From Pseudofrankia inefficax (GTDB lineage Bacteria > Actinomycetota > Actinomycetes > Frankiales > Frankiaceae), in the NCBI RefSeq assembly GCF_000166135.1, contig NC_014666.1:682001-746000 (forward strand): a stretch of DNA of 64,000 bases, read 5' to 3'. The position numbers and the translations under genes were made by a program. Shown here piece after piece: positions 28,764 through 36,194 of the stretch. The notes beneath the pieces were generated by a model. It saw only the letters and a list, made by a program, of their open reading frames with translations. It had not been told where the DNA came from and made no database searches. The number at the start of each line of letters is the position of its first letter. Position 1 is the stretch's first letter.

Positions 28764-29789
28764 CTTGATCATTTGACAACTTCATTGAGAATCATCGCGA
28801 GAACCCGGAGATCCGGGACCGCGACATCGTCCCGCCCGTGGTCATCGTCGGGCAGGCCCGCACCGGCACCACCCTGCTGTTCGACCTGCTGGCCCAGGAC
28901 CGGGCCCACCGGGCGCCACTGACCTGGGAGGTCGAGGTGCCCCTGCCGCCGCCGCGCACCCAGACCTACTACTCGGACCCACGCATCGACGAGGCCGAGG
29001 CATTGATCAGCGTGACGGACACCGTCATCCCCGGGTTCCGCGCGATCCACCAGCTCGGCGGCCGGCTCGCCCAGGAATGCGGCCGGATACTGGGCAGCGC
29101 GTTCACCAGCACGATCTTCGCGAACCAGTACCGGGTGCCGAGCTACCTGCGCTGGTGGCTGCACGACGCGGTCCGGGACGGCCACGTCGCGGCGGCCTAC
29201 ACCTGGCACCGCCGGTTCCTGGAGGTGCTGCAGAGCGAGCACCCGGGCGAGCGCTGGCTGCTCAAGTGGCCGTCGCACGTGTGGACGCTGCCGCAGCTGA
29301 TGGGCGAGTACCCGGACGCCCTGCTCGTGCAGACCCACCGCGACGTCGCGACCCTGGTGGCCTCGAACACCAGCATGGTGGCCGCGCTGCGCCGGCTGTA
29401 CTCGGACGACGTCGACCGGGACGAGGTCGGGCCCGAGTTCGCGGAGCTGCTGCTGGAGGGGTCGGAGCGCACGGTCGACGTCCGGCTCGACGGCACGGTG
29501 CCGGCCGGCCAGGTCGTCGACGTCCCGTTCGCCGAGCTGATGGCCGACCCGCTCGCGACCGTACAAACGATCTACGACCGGTTCGGCTTCGAGCTGCCCG
29601 ACCCGGCCAGGGCCCGGATGGCCGGCTTCCTGCGGGACAACCCGCGGGCGGCGAGCGGCCACAGCTACACCTTCGCCGACACCGGCCTGGACCTCGCCGA
29701 CGTCCGGGCCAGGACCGCCCGGTACGCCAAGTACTTCGACGTCGCGCCAGAGCTCGGCTAGGGCCGGCCCGGCGGCTGGCCTCGCCCGG

Positions 29790-29820
29790 CCCGGCCCCGG
29801 CGGCGATCGCCGGGGCCGGG
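29790..29820. terminator. Bidirectional hairpin between convergent genes
   Basis: A perfect 13-bp GC stem (29790-29802 with 29808-29820) and a 5-nt GCGAT loop lie 29 bp past the sulfotransferase stop and 9 bp before the CYP stop on the other strand. There is no T-tract, which is usual for high-GC actinobacterial terminators. Confidence 0.65.
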
Positions 29821-29828
29821 TGCGGAGC

Positions 29829-31016
29829 TCAGAACGTGATGGGCAGTTTCGCGTAGCCGCGGACGGTGCTGGTGTGCACCCGCACGGCGTTCGCCTGGTC
29901 GACGTCCCAGTTCGGGAACCGGAGCAGGGTCTCCTCCACCGCCACCCGGCTTTCCATCCGGGCGAGCCCGGCGCCGAGGCAGAAGTGGATGCCGTGGCCG
30001 AACGAGACGTGGCTGTCGACCACGCGGTGGATGTCGTACCGGTCGGCGTCGGCGTACTTGCGTTCGTCCCGGCCGGCGGAACCGGTGAGCAGCAGGACCT
30101 TCGAGCCGGCCGGGATGGTGGTCCCGTGCAGCTCGACGTCGCTCTTGGTGAACCGCCCCTGGACCGGTGACGGCGCCTCGTAGCGCAGCGTCTCCTCCAG
30201 CGCGTTCCTGATCAGCGACGGGTCGCCGACCAGTTCGGCGCGGGCCGCCGGGTGCTCGGCCAGCAGCGCACCGGTCCAGCCGAGCAGCCGCGCGACCGTC
30301 TCGGTACCGGCGCTGATCAGCAGGTTGGTGAAGTCGGCCGCCTCCGAGGTCGACAGCCGGCGGGTGCCGCCGTCGGGCGTCTTGATCTCCGCCTCGGTGA
30401 GGGCGGTCATCATGTCGTCGCGTGGCTTCTTGCGCCGGGCCTCGATCTGCTCGGAGAGGTACGTGTGCATCTTGATCTGCGCCGCGAACGAGATGTCGTT
30501 GATCATGCCTTTGTCGTCGTCGATGTGCAGCGACTCGTCGATCGTGAGCCGGATCTCCTCGCGGTCCTCCGGGTCGACGCCGATCAGCTCGGAGATCACC
30601 ATCGACGGCAGCAGCGCCGCGAAGTCCTGGACGTAGTCGAAACCACCGGAGCCGACGAGCGGGTCGAGCAGCTCGGCGGCGATCGCGCGGATCGCGCCCT
30701 CCATGCCGCCGACGCGGCGCGGGGTGAACGCTCGGGACACCAGCACCCGCATGGTCGTGTGGACGGGCGGGTCCATGAAGATCATCTGCCCGACGTCCAT
30801 CGGCTCCGGGCTCATGATCTCCAGGACGGTGCCGTGCGCCGAGCTGAACGTCGCCGGGTCCAGGTGCGCGCCGTCGACGTCGGCGTACCGGGACAGCGCG
30901 TAGAAATCGAACTTGTCGTTGCGGTAGACCGGAGCCTCGTCCCGCAGCCGGGACCACACCGGGTGCGGGTCGGCGTCGATGTCCTTGTCGAACGGGTCCC
31001 AGTACAGCTCAGTCAC
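29829..31016 (-). CDS. Cytochrome P450
   Basis: A 395-aa bacterial class-I cytochrome P450 with a GTG start at 31016. The I-helix oxygen-binding motif is LLISAGTETVARLL (AGTET), the K-helix ExxR is EETLR, and the heme-binding loop is FGHGIHFCLGAGLARME with the axial Cys. No membrane anchor. The closest visible relative is the second CYP at 31853, with which it shares the N-terminal pattern YWDPFD-x-DI-x-xDPxP. It is monocistronic, with an operator candidate at 31078-31096 upstream. Ferredoxin and reductase partners are not in the window. Substrate unknown; the steroid-enzyme and SDR neighbours suggest terpenoid or steroid chemistry. Confidence 0.95.
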   Translation of the reverse strand: MTELYWDPFDKDIDADPHPVWSRLRDEAPVYRNDKFDFYALSRYADVDGAHLDPATFSSAHGTVLEIMSPEPMDVGQMIFMDPPVHTTMRVLVSRAFTPRRVGGMEGAIRAIAAELLDPLVGSGGFDYVQDFAALLPSMVISELIGVDPEDREEIRLTIDESLHIDDDKGMINDISFAAQIKMHTYLSEQIEARRKKPRDDMMTALTEAEIKTPDGGTRRLSTSEAADFTNLLISAGTETVARLLGWTGALLAEHPAARAELVGDPSLIRNALEETLRYEAPSPVQGRFTKSDVELHGTTIPAGSKVLLLTGSAGRDERKYADADRYDIHRVVDSHVSFGHGIHFCLGAGLARMESRVAVEETLLRFPNWDVDQANAVRVHTSTVRGYAKLPITF

Positions 31017-31077
31017 GGAAGCCGGCCTCTCTCAGGGCGCAGGTCGAGCCGTCGGTGTCGGCACTGCCTCCGACGAG

Positions 31078-31096
31078 TTTGACTTACTGTTCCAAC
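31078..31096. promoter_or_regulatory. Candidate TetR operator upstream of CYP 29829-31016
   Basis: TTTGACTTACTGTTCCAAC matches 15 of 19 positions of the site at 31796-31814, in the same orientation. It lies 62-80 bp upstream of the CYP start and between the CYP and the TetR gene end, so it can only serve the CYP promoter. The shared CTGTTC core and outer TTTGA...AAC ends suggest one regulator for both CYP genes. Confidence 0.5.
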
Positions 31097-31119
31097 TTGT
31101 CGAACGGCTGGTGTCTGGG

Positions 31120-31716
31120 TCAAGTTCGGCGGGACCGGCGCTGTTCGAGGTTCGCGACCAGGCGGCTCATCGCGGCGCGGGCCTGCTCGTGCGCGGTCTC
31201 GCGGCCGGCCACCTCGTCCGCCACGAGCCCGAGCGCCAGGCCCTGCATCGTGGTGGCGAGAAGCGCCGGCGGGAACACGTCAGGGTCAAGGCCGTACTCG
31301 GTCTGGATCTTGTCCAGCACGGCCATCTGCATCTGCCGCACCACCCGGGCGACCTCGCCGACCTCCGCCCGCAGTGCCGGCCGGTGGTTCGCCGCCGCGA
31401 GGAACTCGATGAGCAGCGCCGTGCCGCGGGGGTCGGAGGCGAGATCCCACCACGCCTGCAGGGGCCGGGGCGAGGCCAGCGCCGCCTCCATCCGCTCGAC
31501 GGTGCGCTCGGAACGCCGGCGCAGCAGCGCGACGAACAGGTCGTCGATGGTCGGGAAGTAGTAGTGCAGCAAGGGCGCCTTGAGGCCGATCCGCTCGGCG
31601 ACGTTGCGGGAGGTCACCGCCGCGTAGCCCTCGCGCAGCATGATCTCCTCGGCGGCGTCGAGGACGCGGGTCACCTTCTCCTCGGTCGCCGCGCGGCGAC
31701 GGCGGGGCTCGGCCAT
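31120..31716 (-). CDS. TetR/AcrR-family regulator of the CYP cluster
   Basis: A 198-aa TetR regulator. ATG 31716 is chosen because GGGAGGGG precedes it; the frame opens 48 codons earlier in low-complexity sequence. The helix-turn-helix is VTRVLDAAEEIMLREGYAAV then SRNVAERIGLKAPLLHYYFP (residues ~15-55). The C-terminal ligand domain is helical. Its own promoter is shared with the divergent CYP at 31853, and the operator candidate at 31796-31814 lies between them; a second copy lies before the other CYP. It is probably a local repressor of both oxidation genes. Confidence 0.92.
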   Translation of the reverse strand: MAEPRRRRAATEEKVTRVLDAAEEIMLREGYAAVTSRNVAERIGLKAPLLHYYFPTIDDLFVALLRRRSERTVERMEAALASPRPLQAWWDLASDPRGTALLIEFLAAANHRPALRAEVGEVARVVRQMQMAVLDKIQTEYGLDPDVFPPALLATTMQGLALGLVADEVAGRETAHEQARAAMSRLVANLEQRRSRRT

Positions 31717-31795
31717 CCACCCCTCCCTCGCTCGACACCGGCTCTTCCATCCTGCCCGAGGGCCGCGCTTTTCTTGACACCATCTGGCGGCTGAT

Positions 31796-31814
31796 TTTGA
31801 ATAGCTGTTCAAAC
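31796..31814. promoter_or_regulatory. Candidate TetR operator in the divergent TetR/CYP promoter
   Basis: TTTGAATAGCTGTTCAAAC is a near-perfect palindrome (TTTGAA and TTCAAA half-sites with a 6-nt centre, TAGCTG). It lies 39 bp before the CYP start at 31853 and 80 bp before the TetR start. Its size and symmetry are typical for TetR dimers, and a 15/19 match occurs upstream of the other CYP gene. Confidence 0.65.
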
Positions 31815-31852
31815 TCAGCTCGACAGGTGGCGCGTCGCCGGGAGGTGTCCGA

Positions 31853-33046
31853 GTGAGCAACCCGAGCCCGGTGTACTGGGATCCGTTCGACCGTGAGATC
31901 GCCGAGGATCCCTACCCGACCTACCGGCGGCTGCGGGCCGAGGCGCCGCTCTACTACAACGACCGCCACGACTTCTACGTGCTCAGCCACTGGGACGACG
32001 TCAACCGGTCACTGGTCGACTGGGCCACCTTCTCCTCGGCGCGGGGCCCGATCCTCGAGGTCATCAAGGCGAACATCAAGATCCCGCCGGGGACGCTGCT
32101 CATGGAGGACCCGCCGATCCACGACCTCCATCGCCGCCTGCTCGCCCGGGTCTTCACGCCGCGGCGGGTGATGTCGCTGGAATCCGAGATCCGGGACTTC
32201 TGCGTCCGGTGCCTTGATCGTCTCGCCGGGTCGGCGAGCTTCGACCTGATGGCCGAGTTCGCCAACGAGGTCCCGATGCGGGTCATCGGCATGCTGCTCG
32301 GCATCCCGGAGGCCGACCAGGCCGCGGTCCGGGAGCGGGCCGACGCCAAGCTGCGCACCGAGCCCGGGAAGCAGATGAAGGTGTCCGCGAAGGCGCTGAT
32401 GGACACCGACCTGTTCGCCGACTACATCGACTGGCGGGCCGCCCATCCGTCCGACGACCTCATGACCGAACTGCTGAACGCCGAGTTCGAGGACGAGACG
32501 GGGACGACGCGCACGCTCACCCGTGAGGAGATCCTGACCTACGTGACCGTGCTGGCCGGTGCCGGCAACGAGACGACCGCCCGCCTGATCGGCTGGCTGG
32601 TCGCCCTGCTCGACCGGCACCCCGACCAGCGCGCGGACCTGGTCGAGAACCCCGGGCTGATCCCGAACACCATCGAGGAGACGCTGCGCTTCGAGCCCAC
32701 CGGCCACGCGATCGCCCGCTACGTCACGAAGGACGTGGAGCTCTACGGCCAGACGGTCCCGGCCGGCAGCGCGATGATGTTGCTGCTGGCTTCCGCCAAC
32801 CGTGACGAGCGGCGTTGGGACGGCGGCGAGTGTTTCGATGTTCGTCGCAAGATCGACCAGCACATCACCTTCGGAATCGGCACTCATTACTGCCTCGGCG
32901 CGGCGCTGGCTCGACTCGAAGGCCGTATTGCGCTCGAGGAGATCCTCGCGCGTTTTCCCACCTGGGACGTCGACTGGGACAACTCGGCGCTGTCCTCGAC
33001 CTCCACCATGCGCGGCTGGGAGCACCTTCCCATCAGCGTCGGCTGA
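31853..33046 (+). CDS. Cytochrome P450
   Basis: A 397-aa cytochrome P450 with a GTG start. Motifs: I-helix LAGAGNETTARLIG (AGNET), K-helix EETLR, and heme loop FGIGTHYCLGAALARLEG. The gene is divergent from the TetR regulator and 96 bp upstream of the mycofactocin-type SDR, with which it probably forms an operon: hydroxylation followed by alcohol oxidation is a common pair. The redox partner is not encoded here. Confidence 0.95.
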   Translation: MSNPSPVYWDPFDREIAEDPYPTYRRLRAEAPLYYNDRHDFYVLSHWDDVNRSLVDWATFSSARGPILEVIKANIKIPPGTLLMEDPPIHDLHRRLLARVFTPRRVMSLESEIRDFCVRCLDRLAGSASFDLMAEFANEVPMRVIGMLLGIPEADQAAVRERADAKLRTEPGKQMKVSAKALMDTDLFADYIDWRAAHPSDDLMTELLNAEFEDETGTTRTLTREEILTYVTVLAGAGNETTARLIGWLVALLDRHPDQRADLVENPGLIPNTIEETLRFEPTGHAIARYVTKDVELYGQTVPAGSAMMLLLASANRDERRWDGGECFDVRRKIDQHITFGIGTHYCLGAALARLEGRIALEEILARFPTWDVDWDNSALSSTSTMRGWEHLPISVG

Positions 33047-33142
33047 CCGCCGCGACTTTTCGCAGGCACTGCAACCGCCACCAAGACCCGAGACCGAGCC
33101 GACCGACGCCGGGCGGTCGGTCGACACTGGACGGAGAACCCG

Positions 33143-33961
33143 ATGGGAAAGCTCGACGGCAAGGTCGCCTTCATCACCGGAGCGGCCCGCGGGCAGGGCC
33201 GTAGCCACGCGGTGCGGCTGGCCGAGGAGGGCGCCGACATCATCGGCATCGACATCTGTGCGCAGATGGAGTCGGTCCAGTACCCGATGGGCACCCAGGC
33301 TGAGCTGGACCAGACCGTCAAGGAGGTCGAGGCGCTCGGCCGGCGCATCGTGGCGTTGAAGGCGGACGTCCGTGACGTTGCCGGGCTCCAGGCGGCATTC
33401 GACGAGGGCGTGGCCGCGCTCGGGCCGGTCGACATCGTCGTGGCGAACGCCGGCATCGGCGCCGGCGGCAAGGCGATCGCCCCGGAGACGGAATGGGACG
33501 AGGTCGTCGCCGTCAACATGACCGGCGTGTGGAACACCGGCCGGGTCGCGATTCCGTCCATGCTCCAGCGCGGTAAGGGCGGCTCGATCATCCTTACCAG
33601 CTCCACCGGCGGCCTCGTCGGTGTCGGCATTCCCACGTCGGGATTCCTCGCCTACACCGCGGCGAAGCACGGCGTCATCGGGCTGATGCGTTCGTGGGCG
33701 AACTTCCTGGCCCCGCACATGATCCGGGTCAACAGCGTCGCGCCGACCGCGGTACGCACCCCGATGGCCGGCGACGGCGACCTCAAGGCGATCATGGAGC
33801 GCAACCCGGCGCTCGCCAACGCGCTGACCAACGCCATGCCCGTCGACCTGGTCGAGCCCCTCGACGTCTCGAACGCGGTCCTGTGGCTGGCCTCCGACGA
33901 GGCTCGCTACATCACCGGCACCGTCGTCCCCGTCGACGCCGGCCTCATCAACAAGCGATAG
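33143..33961 (+). CDS. Mycofactocin-coupled SDR family oxidoreductase
   Basis: A 272-aa short-chain dehydrogenase. The N-terminus GKLDGKVAFITGAARGQGRS and HAVRLAEEGADIIGIDIC is the hallmark of the mycofactocin-dependent SDR family (TIGR03971), whose members hold a non-exchangeable NAD(P) and pass electrons to the peptide-derived cofactor mycofactocin. The NAG motif is VVANAGIG; the catalytic Ser is in LTSSTGG and the Tyr/Lys in AYTAAKHG. The extra segment after the second beta strand (QMESVQYPMGTQAELDQTVK) is also characteristic. It follows the CYP as a likely co-transcribed gene. The mft biosynthesis genes are not in this window. Confidence 0.92.
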   Translation: MGKLDGKVAFITGAARGQGRSHAVRLAEEGADIIGIDICAQMESVQYPMGTQAELDQTVKEVEALGRRIVALKADVRDVAGLQAAFDEGVAALGPVDIVVANAGIGAGGKAIAPETEWDEVVAVNMTGVWNTGRVAIPSMLQRGKGGSIILTSSTGGLVGVGIPTSGFLAYTAAKHGVIGLMRSWANFLAPHMIRVNSVAPTAVRTPMAGDGDLKAIMERNPALANALTNAMPVDLVEPLDVSNAVLWLASDEARYITGTVVPVDAGLINKR

Positions 33962-34012
33962 CCGGCACGCCCGCGCGGCGAGCGATCCTGGCCACGGACA
34001 CCGCGCCGGGCC

Positions 34013-34087
34013 TGATCGTCGTCTTGGCCCTGGGGCGGTTATGGAAACGCCCGCATCACGACCGCCCCAGGGCCAAATCCGCGATCA
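34013..34087. repeat. Dispersed ~75-nt palindrome, copy 4
   Basis: The left arm begins TGATCGTCGTCTTGGCCCTG and the reverse complement of the right arm TGATCGCGGATTTGGCCCTG; both continue GGGCGGT. The loop is ~12 nt. It lies 52 bp after the SDR stop and before the lipoprotein gene, in the same position relative to a stop codon as copies 1 and 3. Confidence 0.82.
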
Positions 34088-34171
34088 AGATGACGCGAGC
34101 GCACTGAGCTGTCAGGGGCCCGAAACCGGTCGGACCGGGTCCGAGGCGCCGCTAGTACATTGCGTTACACC

Positions 34172-34633
34172 ATGGGTCGTTGTCGGGCAAGAGGGGCGCG
34201 GGTTGGCCGGCGGCGGCTGCTGCCGCTCCTGGTGCTGGCGTTGGCGCTCGTGGCCGGCTGCGGGCGGGTCGACCCGAACGAGGGCTTTCCCGGATTTCAG
34301 GACACGCTGGCGCCGTCGGGGCAGGCGGCCGGCGGTGCGGACGCCGCGTCGTCCGACTCCGGCGCTGGTCAGCCGACGGACGCAGCCGACCAGGGCGCGC
34401 CGCGGCCCGTCGCGACCCCGGGCCCGGGGTCCGCCCCGTCGGCCGGCTCGAATGGCGCCGCCGGCGCCGCCGCGACCGCGTCGGCGAAGGTGAGTCCGTC
34501 GGGCACGGCGGCCAACCACGGCCCGACCGCGGCGGTCACCACCAGCTCGATCAAGCTCCCCGTCGAGACCACCACTCCCGCCGCCAAGCCGACGACCGCG
34601 AAGCCGACCGGCGGCATCGTCCTGCCGCACTGA
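34172..34633 (+). CDS. Small Ala/Pro/Thr-rich lipoprotein
   Basis: A 153-aa predicted lipoprotein starting at ATG 34172 (a TTG four codons earlier is also possible). An Arg-rich n-region and hydrophobic core (RRRLLPLLVLALALVAGCGR) end with lipobox VAGC, giving lipid-modified Cys ~29. The mature part (~120 residues) is low-complexity, rich in Ala, Gly, Ser, Pro and Thr, like a surface spacer, and ends GGIVLPH. No enzymatic domain. Function unknown. The region just after the stop contains three imperfect repeats of a TGATCx(2)CxTGxCGCAC unit (34631-34680). Confidence 0.72.
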   Translation: MGRCRARGARVGRRRLLPLLVLALALVAGCGRVDPNEGFPGFQDTLAPSGQAAGGADAASSDSGAGQPTDAADQGAPRPVATPGPGSAPSAGSNGAAGAAATASAKVSPSGTAANHGPTAAVTTSSIKLPVETTTPAAKPTTAKPTGGIVLPH

Positions 34634-34797
34634 TCGTCCTGCCGCACTGATCCATCTGTCGCACTGATCCACCTGGCGCACGGATCCGCCCGGCGGCCTC
34701 CGGACCGGTCGGACGACGCCTGAACGGTCGGTGGTCCGGTCTACCCTGACGGACAGAACGGACCTCAGGGCGACCCCGGGCGAACAGGGGAAGAACG

Positions 34798-35358
34798 ATG
34801 ACCACACTGGCGGACCGGCCCAACACGGCGCTTCTCGTGGTGGACGTGCAGACCGAGGTCGTCGCCGCGGCCTATGACCGGGACGCCGTCGTGGCGAACA
34901 TCCGTGAGCTCGTCGACGAGGCCCGGCGGGCCGGCGTGCCGGTGGTCTGGGTCCGGCACTCCGACGAGAGCCTGGTGCGCGGGTCGGCGGGCTGGCAGAT
35001 CGTCGCGGAGCTGGTTCCCGACGGTGGTGAACCGCTCGTCGAGAAGAGCTACGGCGACGCCTTCGAGGCCACCACGCTGGAAGACGTGCTGGCGGGGCTC
35101 GGGGTAGGGCGGCTGGTCGTGGCCGGCGCCGAGACCGATGCCTGTATCCGGTCGACGTTGCACGGTGCCTTCACCCGGGGCTACGACGCGGTCCTCGTCA
35201 GCGACGCGCACACCACCGGCGACAGGAGCGCCTGGGGTGCGCCACCGCCGGAGCAGGTCATCGGGCACACCAACCTGTACTGGACCTACCAGACCGCCCC
35301 CGGCCGGACCGCCGGCACCGTCGCGACCAAGGACGTCGGCTTCGGCGCCGCGCACTGA
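34798..35358 (+). CDS. Isochorismatase-family cysteine hydrolase
   Basis: A 186-aa cysteine hydrolase. The catalytic Asp is in ALLVVDVQTEV, the Lys in VEKSYGDAF and the nucleophilic Cys in AGAETDACIRST, with the usual cis-peptide context before it. Length and motifs fit small isochorismatase-like amidases (nicotinamidase-related). The terminal half (HTNLYWTYQTAPGRTAGTVA) is typical of the actinobacterial subgroup. The start at 34798 follows AGGGGAAG. The substrate is not readable. It is monocistronic. Confidence 0.92.
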   Translation: MTTLADRPNTALLVVDVQTEVVAAAYDRDAVVANIRELVDEARRAGVPVVWVRHSDESLVRGSAGWQIVAELVPDGGEPLVEKSYGDAFEATTLEDVLAGLGVGRLVVAGAETDACIRSTLHGAFTRGYDAVLVSDAHTTGDRSAWGAPPPEQVIGHTNLYWTYQTAPGRTAGTVATKDVGFGAAH

Positions 35359-35418
35359 GCCGAGCGTGCCCGAGCGGCTGGGGGCTGGGGGCCGGACGGT
35401 GCCAGGGAGGACGACGCG

Positions 35419-36033
35419 GTGAGCGATGACGCGACGGGCGCCACCCGGCGGCGGGCCCGCGAGCCACGGCGCGTCAAGCGGCTGCTGGTGGTGGGCGCGG
35501 CCGTCGGGCTGCTGGCCGTCGGCGGTGGGTTCGGATTTCTCGGCGGCCGGCTGTCCGCCCCGGCGGGGCGGTCCGCGGACCGGGCGGTCCGGCCGCAGGA
35601 GAAGGTCCAGCACGCCGCGGCCGTCCGCTACGGCAACCTGACGTTCCGCCCGACCGGGCTGACCTGCGGGATGCGGTGGGCCTTCGGCACGCACGCGGAG
35701 CTGGAGGCCAAGGGCCAGTACTGCCGGCTCGGCGTCGTCGTCGAGAACATCGACTCGACCTTCCATGACCTCGTCACCGGGAGGCAGCGCCTGGTGGACT
35801 CCGCCGGAAAGGCGTACGCACCGAGTTTCGACGTCATGCGGGCGAAGCGGCAGCCGGACTCGATCACCCTCGGTGCCCGGGATGCGGTCGAGATCGACCT
35901 CTGGTTCGACGTGCCGGCGGGCGGCCGGATCGACGCCGCCCGCCTGGTCGGTGACGACGACCCGTCCGGCATCGACGTCGTCGTCAACACCCCGCGTCCG
36001 TCCGGCGGCGCTCGCGTCCCGTTGACGATGTAG
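35419..36033 (+). CDS. Membrane-anchored DUF4352-like protein
   Basis: A 204-aa protein with a GTG start. An N-terminal Arg-rich stretch leads into one membrane helix (RLLVVGAAVGLLAVGGGFGF, residues ~21-40). The outer domain (~residues 65-200) has alternating strands: VRYGNLTFRPTGLTCGMRWA, YCRLGVVVENIDSTFHDL, QRLVDSAGKAYAPSFDVMRA, and VEIDLWFDVPAGGRI, the layout of DUF4352/telokin-like immunoglobulin folds. Two cysteines could form a disulfide. Such proteins are cell-surface or chaperone-like with no known activity. It lies 60 bp after the isochorismatase gene. Confidence 0.7.
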   Translation: MSDDATGATRRRAREPRRVKRLLVVGAAVGLLAVGGGFGFLGGRLSAPAGRSADRAVRPQEKVQHAAAVRYGNLTFRPTGLTCGMRWAFGTHAELEAKGQYCRLGVVVENIDSTFHDLVTGRQRLVDSAGKAYAPSFDVMRAKRQPDSITLGARDAVEIDLWFDVPAGGRIDAARLVGDDDPSGIDVVVNTPRPSGGARVPLTM

Positions 36034-36194
36034 GCGGCCCGGACGGCGTCGTCCGGACCTTGGGCACCTGGCATCCTCGGGTGACGGTTGCGTGGGGTCT
36101 TGTCCGGAGAATCACCCTGGAGGCGGTCAGATTCTTCGCCATGCTCGGATAGAGGCCGTGGTCGGCTTGGCCAGGCGTCAGGAGGGTGGATCCG

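Larger units (their letters stand above)
27334..28779 (+). mobile_element. IS110-family insertion sequence, ~1446 bp
   Basis: Boundaries are inferred from the sulfotransferase reading frame: removing 27334-28779 restores it. CAA is present at both joints (27331-27333 and 28777-28779), so the exact crossover is ambiguous by up to 3 nt; IS110 elements typically recombine at a short core with no terminal inverted repeats or target duplication, as seen here. A 233-nt left end precedes the transposase and only 16 nt follow it, matching the IS110 layout in which the left end encodes the guide RNA. Confidence 0.85.
27122..29761 (+). pseudogene. Sulfotransferase-family gene interrupted by an IS110-type element
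   Basis: The 5' part (27122-27333) encodes DLLASARESTGLDDFGDDEL and ends SYLANRLRIV; the 3' part (28780-29761) continues FIENHRENPEIRDRDIVPPV and VIVGQARTGTTLLFDLLAQD, the PAPS-binding loop of actinobacterial sulfotransferase_3-like proteins. Joining 27333 to 28780 keeps the frame and gives LRIVNFIENHRENPEI and a 397-aa protein, exactly the family's usual N-terminus and length. Unjoined, the 5' frame ends after 17 foreign residues at a TAG (27374-27376). The C-terminal 307-residue frame could be expressed from an internal start (ORF from 28838) but would lack the PAPS loop's upstream strand. Substrate unknown. Confidence 0.9.

Noticed and set aside
27480-28792. 9-nt direct repeat ATTGAGAAT at 27480-27488 and 28784-28792 as an IS target duplication
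   Set aside because: The sulfotransferase frame is restored only by joining 27333 to 28780, so the left copy lies inside the IS; IS110 elements also do not usually duplicate targets.
28838-29761. An independent sulfotransferase gene starting after the IS
   Set aside because: The frame runs on to 28780 and joins the 27122 fragment exactly; the downstream frame alone lacks the normal N-terminus, so it is better described as part of a broken gene.
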